This document shows positions 45,269-55,744 of a stretch of 64,000 bases of DNA, piece by piece. Every line of letters begins with the position of its first letter. Position 1 is the stretch's first letter. The position numbers were made by a program, and so were the translations under genes. Origin of the DNA: Methyloceanibacter stevinii. GTDB lineage: Bacteria; Pseudomonadota; Alphaproteobacteria; Rhizobiales; Methyloligellaceae. The notes under the pieces were generated by a model, which worked only from the letters and a program-made list of their open reading frames with translations, was not told the DNA's origin and made no database searches. The stretch is taken from positions 91,118 through 155,117 of the forward strand of contig NZ_LPWE01000004.1 of assembly GCF_001723355.1 (NCBI RefSeq), read 5' to 3'.

Positions 45269-45583
45269 TCAAAGAAACTTTTCGAGGTCGGCGATCGCGG
45301 TCAGGAGGCGGTCGTGGTTCTGACCGGACGCCGCGTGGGTATGGCCCATCTTCCTGTGCTTCCCTTCCGAGGGTGTCGGCGCGTGAGCATCGCCATGCTC
45401 GATGGTCTCTTCGTGGGATGCGATTTCCGCGCGGTGCGCAGCGATTTCGGCCTCATGGGTGAAGATGTGAGCCTCCACGCGCTTGAGAATTGCCAGCGCA
45501 CGCATGTGGTCCGCCGACCATTTCAGATGGTCCTGCTCGTAGCGCAGATGGTCCTTGTGCGCTTCGACATTGGTCTCGGTCAT
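45269..45583 (-). CDS. Small His-rich protein downstream of the zinc receptor
   Basis: 104 residues, cytoplasmic by sequence, with no signal peptide. Helical and very His/Glu-rich: HLRYEQDHLKWSADHM, RVEAHIFTHEAEIAAHRAEI and HGDAHAPTPSEGKHRKMGHT. The spacing suggests metal binding. It follows the ZnuD-like receptor by 30 bases on the same strand with a terminator after it, so it is in that operon and probably Zur-controlled. No family recognised. Confidence 0.78.
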   Translation of the reverse strand: MTETNVEAHKDHLRYEQDHLKWSADHMRALAILKRVEAHIFTHEAEIAAHRAEIASHEETIEHGDAHAPTPSEGKHRKMGHTHAASGQNHDRLLTAIADLEKFL

Positions 45584-45613
45584 GACATTGTTCCTCCTGA
45601 TCCTCCCGAAGTG

Positions 45614-48030
45614 TCAGAACCGCATGCTTCCAAAAAAGCGGACATTCGCGCCTGGTTCCAGCACGTTCTCACGCCGCTTGAAGGAGGCAGAGTTCAGCAC
45701 CTTCTCGTCCAGGAGGTTATCGCCTTTCACGCCGATCCGCATCGTTGGGGCAAGAACGCCCGGCCCTGCGCTCGCGACCACATAGCTCAATTCGGCGTTG
45801 AGCAGCGTGTAGCCGGGGGTCGTCGGCTCTTCCGGGGCGACTTGGTTCTGCTCGAAGGCGTGCAGCAGGCCGACGCGTGCGAACCAGTTGCTGTCCCGAT
45901 AGTAGATGCCGCCCCCAAGGCGGTGCGGCGGCATGCGCGGCACATATTCGCCGTCGTCGAACCGGGCATGAACGAAGTCGTATTGACCGTCGATGCCCCA
46001 GACACCGCGCCAAACCGACCCGACATCGTACTCGCCGAGCAGCTCGACGCCGTAGAACACGGCGTTGCGCTGTTTGAACAGCACTTGGTCGAAGCTGTGG
46101 CCGTGGCCTTCTTCCTCGTGGCCGTCTTCGTGGTGTTCGTCGTGATCTTCCCGTTCGCATGAATCGAGATCGACGCCACAGGTAAGGCCCGTGAGCTCCC
46201 GGTAAATGAAGCCATCGTAGTTGGTGTAGTAGCCGCTGGCGTCGTAGCGGAACTTGCCGACCGGCCGCTTCAAGCCCAGCTCGATCGTTTGGGCCTTTTC
46301 CTCGTTGAGGAAGGGATTGCCGATCTCGAACGTGTTGCTTGCGTGGTGCGCGCCTTTCGAAAAGAGCTCCGCCGCTGCCGGTGCGCGCTCGACGGCTTGA
46401 CCGTTCAGCCGCAAGACCGTGTTGTTGCCAAGGTCGTACAGCGCGCCAAGTCCGCCGCTCACGGGTACGAACGTGCGATCGCCTCTGTAGGTCACGGGTG
46501 CTTCGGGATCGGCGATGCTGGAATAGCCGAAGCCGTCGACGCTGGCACTCTCGACCCGCAGCGCGGTTTGGAAACGCCACCGGTCGGACGCTTCGAGTTC
46601 TTCGAACCAGAACCCGGCGATGCTCTCGGTGTCCGCAGGCTCGAGGAGTGAATCGCCTTCGTAGCTCAAGCCTGCCGTATCGGCATGATCCCAATGAACG
46701 CCGACCGCCCCGCGCACCTCGCCGTAGCGGCTCATCACGGGCGAATGCTGGATCTCCATGCGGGCTTCCTGCTGCTCGTTGGTGAAGACCGAGCCGATCT
46801 CGAAATCGCCAGCCTCTTCTTCCTCGTGCTCCTCGTGTTCTTCATGTTCGTCGTGACCGTGCTCTTCCTCCTCGTGATCGTGACCGGCCGCGCTATGCCG
46901 CTCGAGCTCGTCATGAGCGTAGTCGGACGCGCCGAACCAGAAGCGGACGGCCTCGATGCCGGACGATTCCGGCCGCCACTCGCCTTTCACGAGAACCTTG
47001 TCCTGCACGAGATCGATCCGCGGCAAGAAGCCTTCCTCCGCCTCTTCGCCGGGAATGCCGTACAGGCTCTCGAAGCGCGCGTAGGACACGCCGATGAAGC
47101 CGTCGTCCCAGACGTGGGAGATACCCGCCGAGCCGCCCTTGCTGTTCACGAAGCTGTTCAGCTCTTCGCCGAGCGGCGTCTCGTAGTCTTCGTAGTCGCG
47201 AATGAAGCCGTCGGCATGAAGCACGATGCCATTTGAGCCGCCGGTCACGCTGAAGGCGCCGTCGCCGCCCGCGTCCACGGTGTTGCCGCCGCCCTTGATC
47301 ATGCCCGAGAAGCCATGTTCGGGAAGGTACGTCGGAATGCGCTGGTTCTCGACGGACACCACGCCGCCGATCGCTTGGGAGCCGTAGCGCAAGGTCGAGG
47401 GACCGCGGACGACTTCGATCTTGTCGGCGTCCGAGGGGTCGATCGGGATCGCGTGATCTTCGGAGATGGCCGATACGTCGTGGCTTCCGATGCCGTTCTC
47501 CTGGATGCGGACGCGATAGCTGTCGAGGCCGCGGATGATGGGCCTGTTGGCGCCCGGCGCAAAGGTCGTGCCGGAGATGCCGGGCTTGTTCTGCAAGCTG
47601 TCGGTGATCGTCGCGCCGGGGTTCGCAAGGATCTCCCTCTCGGTCGCGACCGTCACGGGAACGAAGCTGTCCGCCCCGCTCACGATCGAAATGCCGGCCG
47701 GGATATCGATGTCGAGACTTCGTCGGTCTGTACGGGCGCGGGCTGCGCCGGTGTGCGCGAACGGCTCGACGTTTGCGTGCTGGGTCTCGAAGGGCTGGCG
47801 GGCCGCGTGCTTCTGCGCGCAGGGCTTGGCGCTCTAGAGGCGCCCGAGGCGCCGCTCGAAGCTTTTTTCGGCTTCTCTACCGGACTCGCCGTCGTGATTT
47901 CGATCGCGGGGAGTTCATAGACATCTTGAACCTCCCCGGCTTCTTGCGCGGTGGCCGCGCCCATACCGACTGCCAATCCACACGGAAATACGCACAGGAG
48001 CGCGATGCCCCTGTTTGGCCCCTGAACCAT
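45614..48030 (-). CDS. TonB-dependent zinc receptor (ZnuD-like), one frameshift
   Basis: 805 residues after restoring one base near 47713. Outer-membrane transporter. Signal peptide to GAATAQ, a TonB box region (DVYELPAIEITTAS), a plug domain with ISGTTFAPGANRPIIRGLDS and VVRGPSTLRYGSQAIGGVVS, and a 22-strand barrel. One extracellular loop is strikingly His/Glu-rich (HDHEEEEHGHDEHEEHEEHE) and a second reads HDEHHEDGHEEEGHGHS, as in zinc receptors. The barrel ends in GANVRFFGSMRF with a terminal Phe. Two Zur-like palindromes precede the start, supporting zinc-starvation control. The frame change falls in the linker before the plug. Confidence 0.9.
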
Positions 48031-48051
48031 AACTGCCCCCACGCATTTTTG

Positions 48052-48090
48052 TGTTATATCATAACAATAGTGCGTGACGTTATAACATAA
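48052..48090 (-). promoter_or_regulatory. Two Zur-like palindromes
   Basis: TGTTATATCATAACA (48052-48066) and GTTATAAC (48079-48086, in GACGTTATAACATAAG) fit the GTTATA-NN-ATAAC pattern of alphaproteobacterial Zur sites. They lie 22 and about 49 bases upstream of the receptor start, covering its promoter. Confidence 0.7.
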
Positions 48091-48190
48091 GACCTGTCCT
48101 GCCAAGCGTCCCGCGGGCCGTTTTCGGTCCGGACGCTTCACGTGGCTCGATGCTGGAATGGGCGAGGGGCGGACGGCGCTGACGCAAGCG

Positions 48191-48222
48191 GAAGGCCCGG
48201 TTTACAGAGGAACCGGGCCTTC
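48191..48222. terminator. Strong hairpin between divergent genes
   Basis: GAAGGCCCGGTT pairs with AACCGGGCCTTC, 12 bp with an eight-base loop. No long T run. It lies between the zinc receptor promoter and the small plus-strand gene, resembling the hairpin at 19631. Confidence 0.4.
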
Positions 48223-48324
48223 ACGCTCCACACTTGGTAAAGTGTCGGCAGGCGGCTCAAACGCGTACCGCATCTCCACATCGCCTCGAAATGCGCGATG
48301 GCGCCGTTCTGAAGGAGAGTCGAG

Positions 48325-48633
48325 TTGAACTGGTGGACACATCTACTTCGAGACGAACGTCTCGCCCATTCCTCTCCCGACATGCTGAGCTTCGAAGAGC
48401 TTGTGACCTTGCAGGCCACATTGCTGGCCAAAATGATGATGGTGAATAGCGCGCTTCATAGGCGGTATACGGAGCTGTTGGCATCGCCGGATCGCGTTCC
48501 CTCCAACGAGGAGGCTCGGGACGTCCTTGCCAGAGCAGCCAAGCATATCGACGAGCTGAATCGCATCATGCGCGATGAGTTGGCTTTTATCCTCAGCGAA
48601 AAGCACCACGGGGCCGACAACGACGAGGATTGA
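48325..48633 (+). CDS. Small helical protein, 102 residues, unrecognised
   Basis: FEELVTLQATLLAKMMMVNSALH and ARAAKHIDELNRIMRDELAF give a predicted two-helix hairpin. GGAG lies nine bases before TTG 48325; ATG 48382 would give a shorter product. Soluble, no signal peptide. I do not recognise the family. It converges towards the sulfatase gene across a 104-base gap. Confidence 0.6.
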   Translation: MNWWTHLLRDERLAHSSPDMLSFEELVTLQATLLAKMMMVNSALHRRYTELLASPDRVPSNEEARDVLARAAKHIDELNRIMRDELAFILSEKHHGADNDED

Positions 48634-48737
48634 TCGCGTGGCAGTGTCCACGGGCTTGCCTCGGACGCCTAAATTGATCAGGGCAGCGCGTCTCAGGGCG
48701 CCGAAACCCAGTCGTCGAGGTGGACGCATCGTCTCGT

Positions 48738-50336
48738 CTATTGCTTAGCCTTGTTGACGAACTCCTCCACCACATTCGACATGTCGAAGGATTTGCCGCC
48801 TTGCACGGGCGGGTATTCCGCAAGGGTCTGCAGATGCTGGGCCATCAGTTCGCCCATCGGCTGGATTAGCCACGAGACCTTCTGCATGAGGTGTCCGTAG
48901 GAGTCCTTACTGAAATAGGATTCGAACGGGTCCATGCGGATGTTGAAAACAAGCGGAACCGTTCGAGGGATGACGTTTGCGTAGTAGTCCTCCTTCGTCG
49001 AGAAGTGAAACTTCCACGGCCCCATGCGAACGGCCATCAGCTTGCTCTCGTAATAATAGAAGATATGTGTCCGCGCGGATTTGGGCGACTTGCCTGTCCA
49101 GTAGGAGAGATTGTCGACCCCGTCGATGTATTGCTTCTTCTCCGTTTCCATTTGCTCCACGATGTCGGGCACCCCTGCGGCTGCCGCGAAGCTCGTGAAC
49201 ATGTCCTGGTGACTCTGGATGCCATTGAGCACCTGCCCGGGCGCGATGGTGCCAGGCCAACGCAGCATTGAGATCACGCGGACGCCGCCTTCGTAGGTCG
49301 TCATCTTCTCGCCGCGGAAGGGCGTTGTCGCGCCGTGCGGCCATGAGGAATGTTCCGGGCCGTTGTCGGTCGAGTACCAGACGATGGTGTTGTCATCGAG
49401 ACCCTGCTGCTTGAGGAAGTCGAGCACCAGGCCTATGTCGTGGTCGTGCTGGAGCATTCCGCTGCCGTGATAGTCGGCTTCGCTCGTGTACTCCTCGGCC
49501 GCGTAGCGCCATTTGTCGTTCAGCCGCGTGTAGAGATGCATCCGGCTTGTGTTCAGCCAGATGAAGAACGGTTTCCCTTCCTCTTTCGAACTCGTCATGA
49601 AGTCGAGCGCCTTGGGAATGACTTCCCCTTCGTCGAAATTCTTCATGCGCTCCTGGGTTAGAGGTCCGGTGTCTTCGATGGTCTGTTTGCCAACGCGGCC
49701 GAAGCGGGGATCTTCCGTCGGGTCGTCCGTGTCGCTCGCAAACGAGTGGATGACGCCGCGGGTGCCGAATTTCTTCTCGTAATCTTCGAGACTGCCGGCA
49801 TAGGCCTCACCGAAACGCTGGTAGTCGCGCTGCTCGGACTCTTCCTGGGTGTTGAGGTGGTAGAGGTTGCCGAAGAACTCATCGAATCCGTGGACCGTCG
49901 GCAGGTGCTCGTTGCGATCACCGAGATGGTTCTTGCCGAAATGGCCGGTCCGGTAGCCCGCCGACTTGAGGACCTCGGCGAGACTGGGAGAAGCCGCTTG
50001 CAAGCCAAGCGCATCGCCGGGTTGCCCCACCGTCGTCATGCCGGAGCGAATTGGATACTGACCGGTGATGAACGCCGCGCGGCCGGCGGTGCAGGAGGGC
50101 TGAGCGTAGTGGTCGGTGAACTTGATGCCTTCGTTGCCGATGCTGTCGATGTTCGGCGTCGTGTAGCCCATGGTGCCCATGCCGTAGGCGCTCACGTTCT
50201 GCCAGCCGATGTCGTCTCCCCAAATCACTAGAATATTGGGTTTCTTGCTCGCCGCTTCCGTGTCCTGCGCCCACGCTATTCCCGGCGCAGCGAACGTCGC
50301 CACGAGCAGACCCACGATTGCCGTGAAGTGCCTCAT
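48738..50336 (-). CDS. Secreted arylsulfatase-type enzyme
   Basis: 532 residues. A signal peptide ends at IAWAQ. The sulfatase core begins [13 protein letters not shown] with metal-binding aspartates; the active-site cysteine is Cys82 in [20 protein letters not shown], a C-x-A-x-R motif that must be oxidised to formylglycine. [23 protein letters not shown] and [15 protein letters not shown] complete the substrate and metal sites. GGGAGG precedes ATG 50336. No maturase is nearby, so one must act from elsewhere. Substrate unknown. Confidence 0.93.
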   Translation of the reverse strand: MRHFTAIVGLLVATFAAPGIAWAQDTEAASKKPNILVIWGDDIGWQNVSAYGMGTMGYTTPNIDSIGNEGIKFTDHYAQPSCTAGRAAFITGQYPIRSGMTTVGQPGDALGLQAASPSLAEVLKSAGYRTGHFGKNHLGDRNEHLPTVHGFDEFFGNLYHLNTQEESEQRDYQRFGEAYAGSLEDYEKKFGTRGVIHSFASDTDDPTEDPRFGRVGKQTIEDTGPLTQERMKNFDEGEVIPKALDFMTSSKEEGKPFFIWLNTSRMHLYTRLNDKWRYAAEEYTSEADYHGSGMLQHDHDIGLVLDFLKQQGLDDNTIVWYSTDNGPEHSSWPHGATTPFRGEKMTTYEGGVRVISMLRWPGTIAPGQVLNGIQSHQDMFTSFAAAAGVPDIVEQMETEKKQYIDGVDNLSYWTGKSPKSARTHIFYYYESKLMAVRMGPWKFHFSTKEDYYANVIPRTVPLVFNIRMDPFESYFSKDSYGHLMQKVSWLIQPMGELMAQHLQTLAEYPPVQGGKSFDMSNVVEEFVNKAKQ

Positions 50337-50548
50337 CACTTTCCTCCCATGACCGGCGCAGCGGGTTCTTGAAGGGATCAGGTCGGATAGGGCCCGCCAG
50401 TCTGGTGAAAAGGACACCACCGTGGGCGCGCAAATTACAGACGGAAATTTCTATCAAGACGGAGCGCGGCAGCCGGATCCCGTAACAGCTTGCGTCTCAT
50501 CGGGGGAAGCGGGGTGTCGCCGCTCCTGGGGCGCTCGAGCGCAGACAA

Positions 50549-50645
50549 CAAAAAAGCCGGCTCCCGAAGGGCTGGCTTTTTGCGTGGGATTCGGGTCCCA
50601 GATCCTACTGGATGAAGCCTTCGTACTTCTTCTTGAAGCGGACGC
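50549..50645 (-). repeat. Partial duplicate of the rpmE 3' end and terminator
   Basis: On the minus strand this reads the last ten codons of rpmE ([10 protein letters not shown], then Gln and a stop) followed by the same spacer and a near-identical hairpin terminator as at 52272-52366. Identity is roughly 85-90% by eye over about 95 bases. There is no rpmE start or body here, so it is a fragment. It is placed 25 bases beyond the end of the DUF1254 gene. The terminator part is 50551-50581. Confidence 0.85.
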
Positions 50646-50669
50646 CAGCTGACGACTGTGTCTGTGCCC

Positions 50670-52105
50670 TTAACCTACTTTTTCGATGTCGGGCAGCAAC
50701 CACGACCGGTCGAAATAGGCTTCGGTCGGCGAGTAGAAGCGGAAGTACGGGAACCACGCCTTGCCCGGCACGGTGGGAATCCAATTCGTCGTGCCCGCCT
50801 CGGGTTCATCCGGCCCCATGTAGAGCGTTACCGAGCCGTCGTCGTTCACGTCGAGATCCATGCGCGACGACTTGTCGGCGACGACCTGCTCGTTGACGAT
50901 CGCGCGCGCGTCGACACGTCGTAGACCGTGAGAGACCAGAACTCGGCCGCCGGCACGTCGGCGGGAACGGTCAACGTGTAGTTCTCGCCGCCGTCCAACC
51001 ACTCCCCATCTGAGTCGCGATACGTCCCGAGATAGATTTGCCCCTGGCCCGGCGTCTTCGACTGCATGGCCGTGTCGTTGGTCACGGCCTCGTAGAACCA
51101 AGCGGCGCGCCCATCGAGTGCGTCGTAGTTCTCCCAGCGCTGGTCCACCGGCGACGTCGTTGCGATCTCCCAAGCAGACCCGTCGGCATAGTGCGACTGC
51201 TCCAGCCGGGGATTGAAGAAGTCATTGGCCTTGGCCATTGCCTCTCCGACGAGAACCGCCTCGGTCAGAATTTTCTTTTGACGTTCGTCGGGCGCGAATG
51301 GCTTGCCCTTTTCGAGGCCAAGCGGCTTCAGCATGGCCATGAAGAAGCGGTCCCGCTCCGCCACCGGCTCGCGTCCAAGGATGTCTGCTAGCACTTCGAA
51401 ATAGCCGATCCCGCGCGGCTGCCAGCCCTGCCATTTCTTGTGATTGACTTCGGTGACCTTGGTCTCGTGCTCGTCGTCGATTTCGGAGAGCGGGTAGATC
51501 TGAATCCCGGCAAGGTCCTTCGCCTGCTGATCCTTGTCCTTGGCGAGAAGGCGGATACCGAAAAAGATGCTGTTCGTGGGAGTTTCAAAGACCTTGGCGC
51601 CCTCGACCTTCGGGGCTTCCGTTCCGGGCGCATAAAAGACATAGCGCCCCGGCTCCGTCATCTGCGTGATTCCGATCTGCCACATGGAGTGCGTGGCCCC
51701 GCGGACGTCCGCGTCGGGCATATCGATGACGATCGGGCCGGTCTCTTCGAGGTTGATGAAGCTCAGCGCATACGGAGTCGTCGTGTTGGCGGTCAGAAGT
51801 CCGTATTTGTCCTGCGTGTCGCGGTAGAGGACGATGTCGCCCGAACTCGCGCCGAAGGTCTCCTCATGTGCTTTCTGCCACTGCGCGAAGCTGACGATCG
51901 GGATGGCCCAGATATAGGCTTGGGTCGCCCGCTGGAAATCCATCTCATCGAACAGCTTCTGCTGTGTTTCCTTGGACGGATAACCGTTCTCGAAGTCGTG
52001 GGTGAAGGTCAGCGGTCCGACTCGGGTGTCGATGGTTTCTTCTGCCATCGCGTTTGCCGACGCCAGAGCGGCCACAGCCATGCTGATTGCCAGTCGCTTC
52101 AACAT
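50670..52105 (-). CDS. DUF1254/DUF1214 periplasmic protein, one frameshift
   Basis: 478 residues after restoring one base near 50903. Signal peptide ending ANAMAE. The DUF1254 part has AYIWAIPIVSFAQWQ and TTTPYALSFINLEETGPIV; the DUF1214 part follows with DGGENYTLTVPADVPAAEFW and ends GKAWFPYFRFYSPTEAYFDR. These are the two domains of a widespread exported protein of unknown function. GGGAGG lies before ATG 52105. Located between two copies of an rpmE-end module. Confidence 0.88.
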
Positions 52106-52275
52106 TGATACCTCCCGTGTTTGGCCTGTTCTAAGGGACCATGCGGACTTAGCGAACCATAGCGGTGAACAACGCGACACTCTACGCGGATCGTGCCAAC
52201 CTAGTGTGGCGCGCAAACCTCGGAATTTTGGGAGACGGCGGCGAACAGCCGGCACCTGCCGGGGCGCAGGCAACA

Positions 52276-52305
52276 AAAAAGCCGGCCTTGAGAGGCCGGC
52301 TTTTT
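52276..52305. terminator. Terminator after rpmE
   Basis: AAAAAGCCGGCCT pairs with AGGCCGGCTTTTT around a four-base loop, 26 bases after the rpmE stop. Confidence 0.85.
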
Positions 52306-52330
52306 CTTCGTGGGATTTGGGTCCCAGATC

Positions 52331-52552
52331 CTACTTGATGAAGCCTTCGTACTTCTTCTTGAAGCGCGAGAGGCGGCCGCCACGGTCGATCAGGTGCTGA
52401 CCGCCGCCGGTCCAGGCCGGGTGGGTCTTGGGATCGATGTCCAGCTTCAGCGTGTCACCCTCGGCGCCATAGGTCGAGTAGGTGAGGAACTCCGTGCCGT
52501 CCGTCATGACCACCTTGATCTGGTGGTAATCGGGGTGAATATCCTTCTTCAT
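52331..52552 (-). CDS. rpmE: Large ribosomal subunit protein bL31
   Basis: 73 residues: [32 protein letters not shown] and [14 protein letters not shown] are L31 signatures. No cysteine is present, so this is the zinc-free form, usual in alphaproteobacteria. Its 3' end and terminator occur again, degenerate, at 50549-50645 and possibly near 45186-45270. Confidence 0.95.
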   Translation of the reverse strand: MKKDIHPDYHQIKVVMTDGTEFLTYSTYGAEGDTLKLDIDPKTHPAWTGGGQHLIDRGGRLSRFKKKYEGFIK

Positions 52553-52773
52553 GGCTCAAAACCTTGTCTGTTCGGGCCACCCCGGCTTGCCGGGCGGCTC
52601 CGCGTCGCATCATCGTTGTCCTAGCGGAATTGGCCGCAGCCTATAGCGCGGAACCGCCGGTAGAGCAAGCATCTGCGGCATCGTCGAAGATCGCGCGTTC
52701 GTGACTGGAATTCGGGAAAACCGGGCTCTAGTACCGAATTGCCGGGATGCACTTGGGAACCAGAGGGACAAGG

Positions 52774-53712
52774 ATGGACCAGACGGATGATCGTTTCGCG
52801 GATGTGAAGCAGCTCGCCTTGCGGGCCTCCGCGATTTCCATGGGGTTTGTCTTCCTTTCCGCCGCCTGGCGGCGCTTCTACAACGTCCCCGCCAAGCTCG
52901 ACATCGACAGTGCCAAGGACGTGGCGAACAAGCTCGTGGCGGCGGCGCCGGGCTCGCCGATCGAGGGGTTGGTCCATTTCGTGCTGGCGCGGCCGGGGCT
53001 GGCCGAGTTCGCCACCTACGCCATGACCATCGGCGAGGCGCTCGCGGGACTGGGGCTCATTTTCGGCTTCCTGACGCGCCTGTCGGCGGTCGGTGCGGCC
53101 CTTCTGAATATCGCGCTCATGCTCATTTTCGGCTGGCAGGGTTTCGAATGCCTCGACGAATGGACCATGGCGGCGCTGGGCTTCGCGATCTCGGTCAGCG
53201 TCATGCTCTACGGGCCCGGCCTCTACTCCCTCGACAACGTGGTCGGCATCGATCCGCTCCGGGGCGTCTTCACCAAGGGCGTGGCCATCGCGCTGACGGT
53301 GGCGTCCGTGATCTTCACGGTCGGGTTCTACGACTACTATTTCGGGATCGCCCATCTGGAGCGGCGCACCGGCGTCGAGGCCTACCGCATCGTGGCGGAA
53401 CCGGCGCCGCAGCCGGACGCGGCCATTCTCTACGTGAACGCGGGCGCCTCGACCAACGGCGCCTATGTGCGCAGCATCACCTTCAAGCTCGACAGCGGGG
53501 AGACGGTAACCCAGAGCGCGGAGGAGATCGGCGTCCTCAAGAGCTATTACGAGCCCTGGTCCCGGTCCGGCGTCCTGACCGACGGCGTGCTGCGGCTGCG
53601 GCTCGGTTCCAAGACGGAAATCCGCCTGCCGAAGGGGGCCGCGTCCGCGACGATCGACCTGATCGACAATGCCGATCAGGACGTGGTTTTTGCAGCGCCA
53701 GCCGCCGACTAG
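52774..53712 (+). CDS. DoxD/TQO small-subunit-like membrane protein
   Basis: 312 residues. The first half has four helices in DoxX/DoxD order (SAISMGFVFLSAAWRRFYNV, YAMTIGEALAGLGLIFGFL, AVGAALLNIALMLIFGW, MAALGFAISVSVMLYGPGLY), then another helix (VAIALTVASVIFTVGFYDYY) and a soluble beta-rich domain (AAILYVNAGASTNGAYV) comparable to the DoxA part. The archetype is thiosulfate:quinone oxidoreductase; whether this one oxidises thiosulfate is unknown. GAGGGA precedes ATG 52774. Confidence 0.82.
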   Translation: MDQTDDRFADVKQLALRASAISMGFVFLSAAWRRFYNVPAKLDIDSAKDVANKLVAAAPGSPIEGLVHFVLARPGLAEFATYAMTIGEALAGLGLIFGFLTRLSAVGAALLNIALMLIFGWQGFECLDEWTMAALGFAISVSVMLYGPGLYSLDNVVGIDPLRGVFTKGVAIALTVASVIFTVGFYDYYFGIAHLERRTGVEAYRIVAEPAPQPDAAILYVNAGASTNGAYVRSITFKLDSGETVTQSAEEIGVLKSYYEPWSRSGVLTDGVLRLRLGSKTEIRLPKGAASATIDLIDNADQDVVFAAPAAD

Positions 53713-53803
53713 GCGCGGTTTCGCCGCCGGTTTGACTGCTCAGCCGCCGCGCGCAGCTTAACTTTGCGCTTATGTCCCGGAGATTTGGGGTGTATCTGGG
53801 GCT

Positions 53804-55741
53804 TTGCGCGCGGTGACAAGCCGCTTAAAGTCGCCCCGAACTGGCGCCATTTCGGACGCCGGACCAAAGTTCTGCTGGGTATTTCTGTTGCAACCTGTTC
53901 CGTTGAAGCCTGCGGGGACGCCCGCGCCATCCTCCGCCCCGACGTCCGCGGAAGCCGCCTTGGAGCCTGAAGAGACCGGGAAACCAAAGCGCGTGTCCCT
54001 GCGGCCTCTAGGGCAGCTCAAGCCTTATCTCCTGCGCCACAAAGGCATGCTCTTGGCCGCGCTCGTCTCCCTGGTCGTGGCGGCGGGGGCGATGCTGGCG
54101 CTGCCGCTCGCGCTGCGCCGGATGATCGACCTCGGCTTTTCGGGCATCGAGCCCGAGCTGGTGGATGTCTATTTCGGCACGCTTGTCGGCGTCGGCGCGC
54201 TGCTCGCGATCGCAAGCGCGGCACGGTTCTACTGCGTGAACTGGCTCGGCGAGCGGGTGGTGGCGGACATCCGCACCGATGTCTTCAAGCATCTCACGGG
54301 CCTCAGCCCCGCCTTCTATGAAGTGTCCCACTCCGGCGAAGTGATGTCGCGGCTGACGGCGGACACGACCCAGGTCAAAGCTGCCGCCGGGACCGCCGTG
54401 TCCCAGGCGATGCGGAACCTGCTGCTGGTCGTCGGATCCGTCGCGATGATGATCGTGACGAGCCCCAAACTGTCGCTGGCGGTTCTCATCGCCATTCCGC
54501 TGATCGTTTTGCCCCTCGTCGCTTATGGCCGGTCCGTGCGGGCCCGCTCGCGCTACGCCCAGGACACTTTGGCTGAGGCCTCGGCCTATGCCAGCGAAAG
54601 CCTCGGCCAAGTGAAAGTGCTGCAGGCCTTCACCAATGAGCGCGCCGCCACGAGCCGCTTCCGCCGCGCCATGGACCGGGCCTTCGAGGCCGCCAACGAC
54701 CGGGCCAAGGCCCGGGCCGGGTTGACGGCGATCGCCATGTTCTTGGTCTTTCTGTCCGTCGTGGGCGTTCTGTGGTACGGCGCGCAGGACGTGCTGTCCG
54801 GCTCGATGTCCGGGGGCACGCTCGGCCAATTCGTGCTGTATGCGGTCTTCGCCGCCGCCGCTGTCGGCGGGCTCAGCGACGTCTGGGGCGAAGTCGCGCA
54901 AGCCGCGGGCGCCGCCGAACGGCTCGGCGAGTTGCTCGAGGCGGAATCCGAGATCCAGTCGCCGCCCCATCCGACGCCGATGCCCGAACCAGGGCGCGGT
55001 GAGATCGCATTTGACGACGTGTCTTTCGCCTATCCGCTGCGGCCCGACATTGCAGCCTTGGACGGGGTGAGCTTCACGGTAAGGCCAGGCGAGCGCGTCG
55101 CTCTCGTCGGACCGTCAGGCGCGGGCAAGACCACCATCTTCGCGCTGCTCTTGCGCTTCTACGATCCGAAATCGGGCACGGTCCGCGTGGACGACGTGCC
55201 GGTGGACATGGCGGATTTGCACGATCTGCGGTCGCGCTTCGCCATGGTGCCGCAGGAGACGGCGCTCTTCGCCGACACGGTCGCCGCCAATATCGCCTAT
55301 GGGGCGGAGACGGCGACACGGGCCCAGATCGAGGCGGCGGCTAGGGCCGCGTTCGCGCACGGCTTCATCGCCGAATTGCCGGAAGGCTACCAGACGCAGC
55401 TCGGGGAGGGCGGCGTCACGCTATCGGGCGGCCAGCGTCAGCGCATCGCCATTGCGCGGGCGGTGCTGCGCGATGCGCCGATCCTCCTGCTGGACGAGGC
55501 CACGAGCGCGCTCGATACCACCAACGAGACCCTGGTGCAGAAGGCGCTGGACAAGGTGATGGACGGACGCACGACGCTCGTTATCGCCCACCGTCTTTCC
55601 ACGGTGGTGAATGCGGATCGCATTCTGGTCTTCGACCGGGGCGAACTCGTGGAAGAGGGCACGCATCAGCAGCTGATCGCGAAGAGCGGGCTGTATGCGC
55701 GGCTCGCCTCGCTGCAATTCGCACCCGACGCAGCCGAGTAG
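53804..55741 (+). CDS. ABC transporter, fused permease and ATPase (MsbA-like exporter)
   Basis: 645 residues as drawn. Six membrane helices in the first half, with PYLLRHKGMLLAALVSLVVA and FKHLTGLSPAFYEVSHSGEV. ATPase: Walker A GPSGAGKTTIF, signature TLSGGQRQRIAIARAVL, Walker B ILLLDEATSALD and the H-loop VIAHRLSTV. The arrangement is that of lipid or drug exporters. The start is unclear: TTG 53804, GTG 53813 and TTG 53903 are in frame and none has a good ribosome site; the last gives a more usual N-terminus. Overlap with the next gene is minimal and convergent. Confidence 0.88.
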   Translation: MRAVTSRLKSPRTGAISDAGPKFCWVFLLQPVPLKPAGTPAPSSAPTSAEAALEPEETGKPKRVSLRPLGQLKPYLLRHKGMLLAALVSLVVAAGAMLALPLALRRMIDLGFSGIEPELVDVYFGTLVGVGALLAIASAARFYCVNWLGERVVADIRTDVFKHLTGLSPAFYEVSHSGEVMSRLTADTTQVKAAAGTAVSQAMRNLLLVVGSVAMMIVTSPKLSLAVLIAIPLIVLPLVAYGRSVRARSRYAQDTLAEASAYASESLGQVKVLQAFTNERAATSRFRRAMDRAFEAANDRAKARAGLTAIAMFLVFLSVVGVLWYGAQDVLSGSMSGGTLGQFVLYAVFAAAAVGGLSDVWGEVAQAAGAAERLGELLEAESEIQSPPHPTPMPEPGRGEIAFDDVSFAYPLRPDIAALDGVSFTVRPGERVALVGPSGAGKTTIFALLLRFYDPKSGTVRVDDVPVDMADLHDLRSRFAMVPQETALFADTVAANIAYGAETATRAQIEAAARAAFAHGFIAELPEGYQTQLGEGGVTLSGGQRQRIAIARAVLRDAPILLLDEATSALDTTNETLVQKALDKVMDGRTTLVIAHRLSTVVNADRILVFDRGELVEEGTHQQLIAKSGLYARLASLQFAPDAAE

Positions 55742-55744
55742 GGC

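Noticed and set aside
52331..52552. Zur-regulated zinc-free L31 paralogue
   Set aside because: The protein lacks cysteines, but this is the normal form in alphaproteobacteria and no Zur-like site was seen before it.
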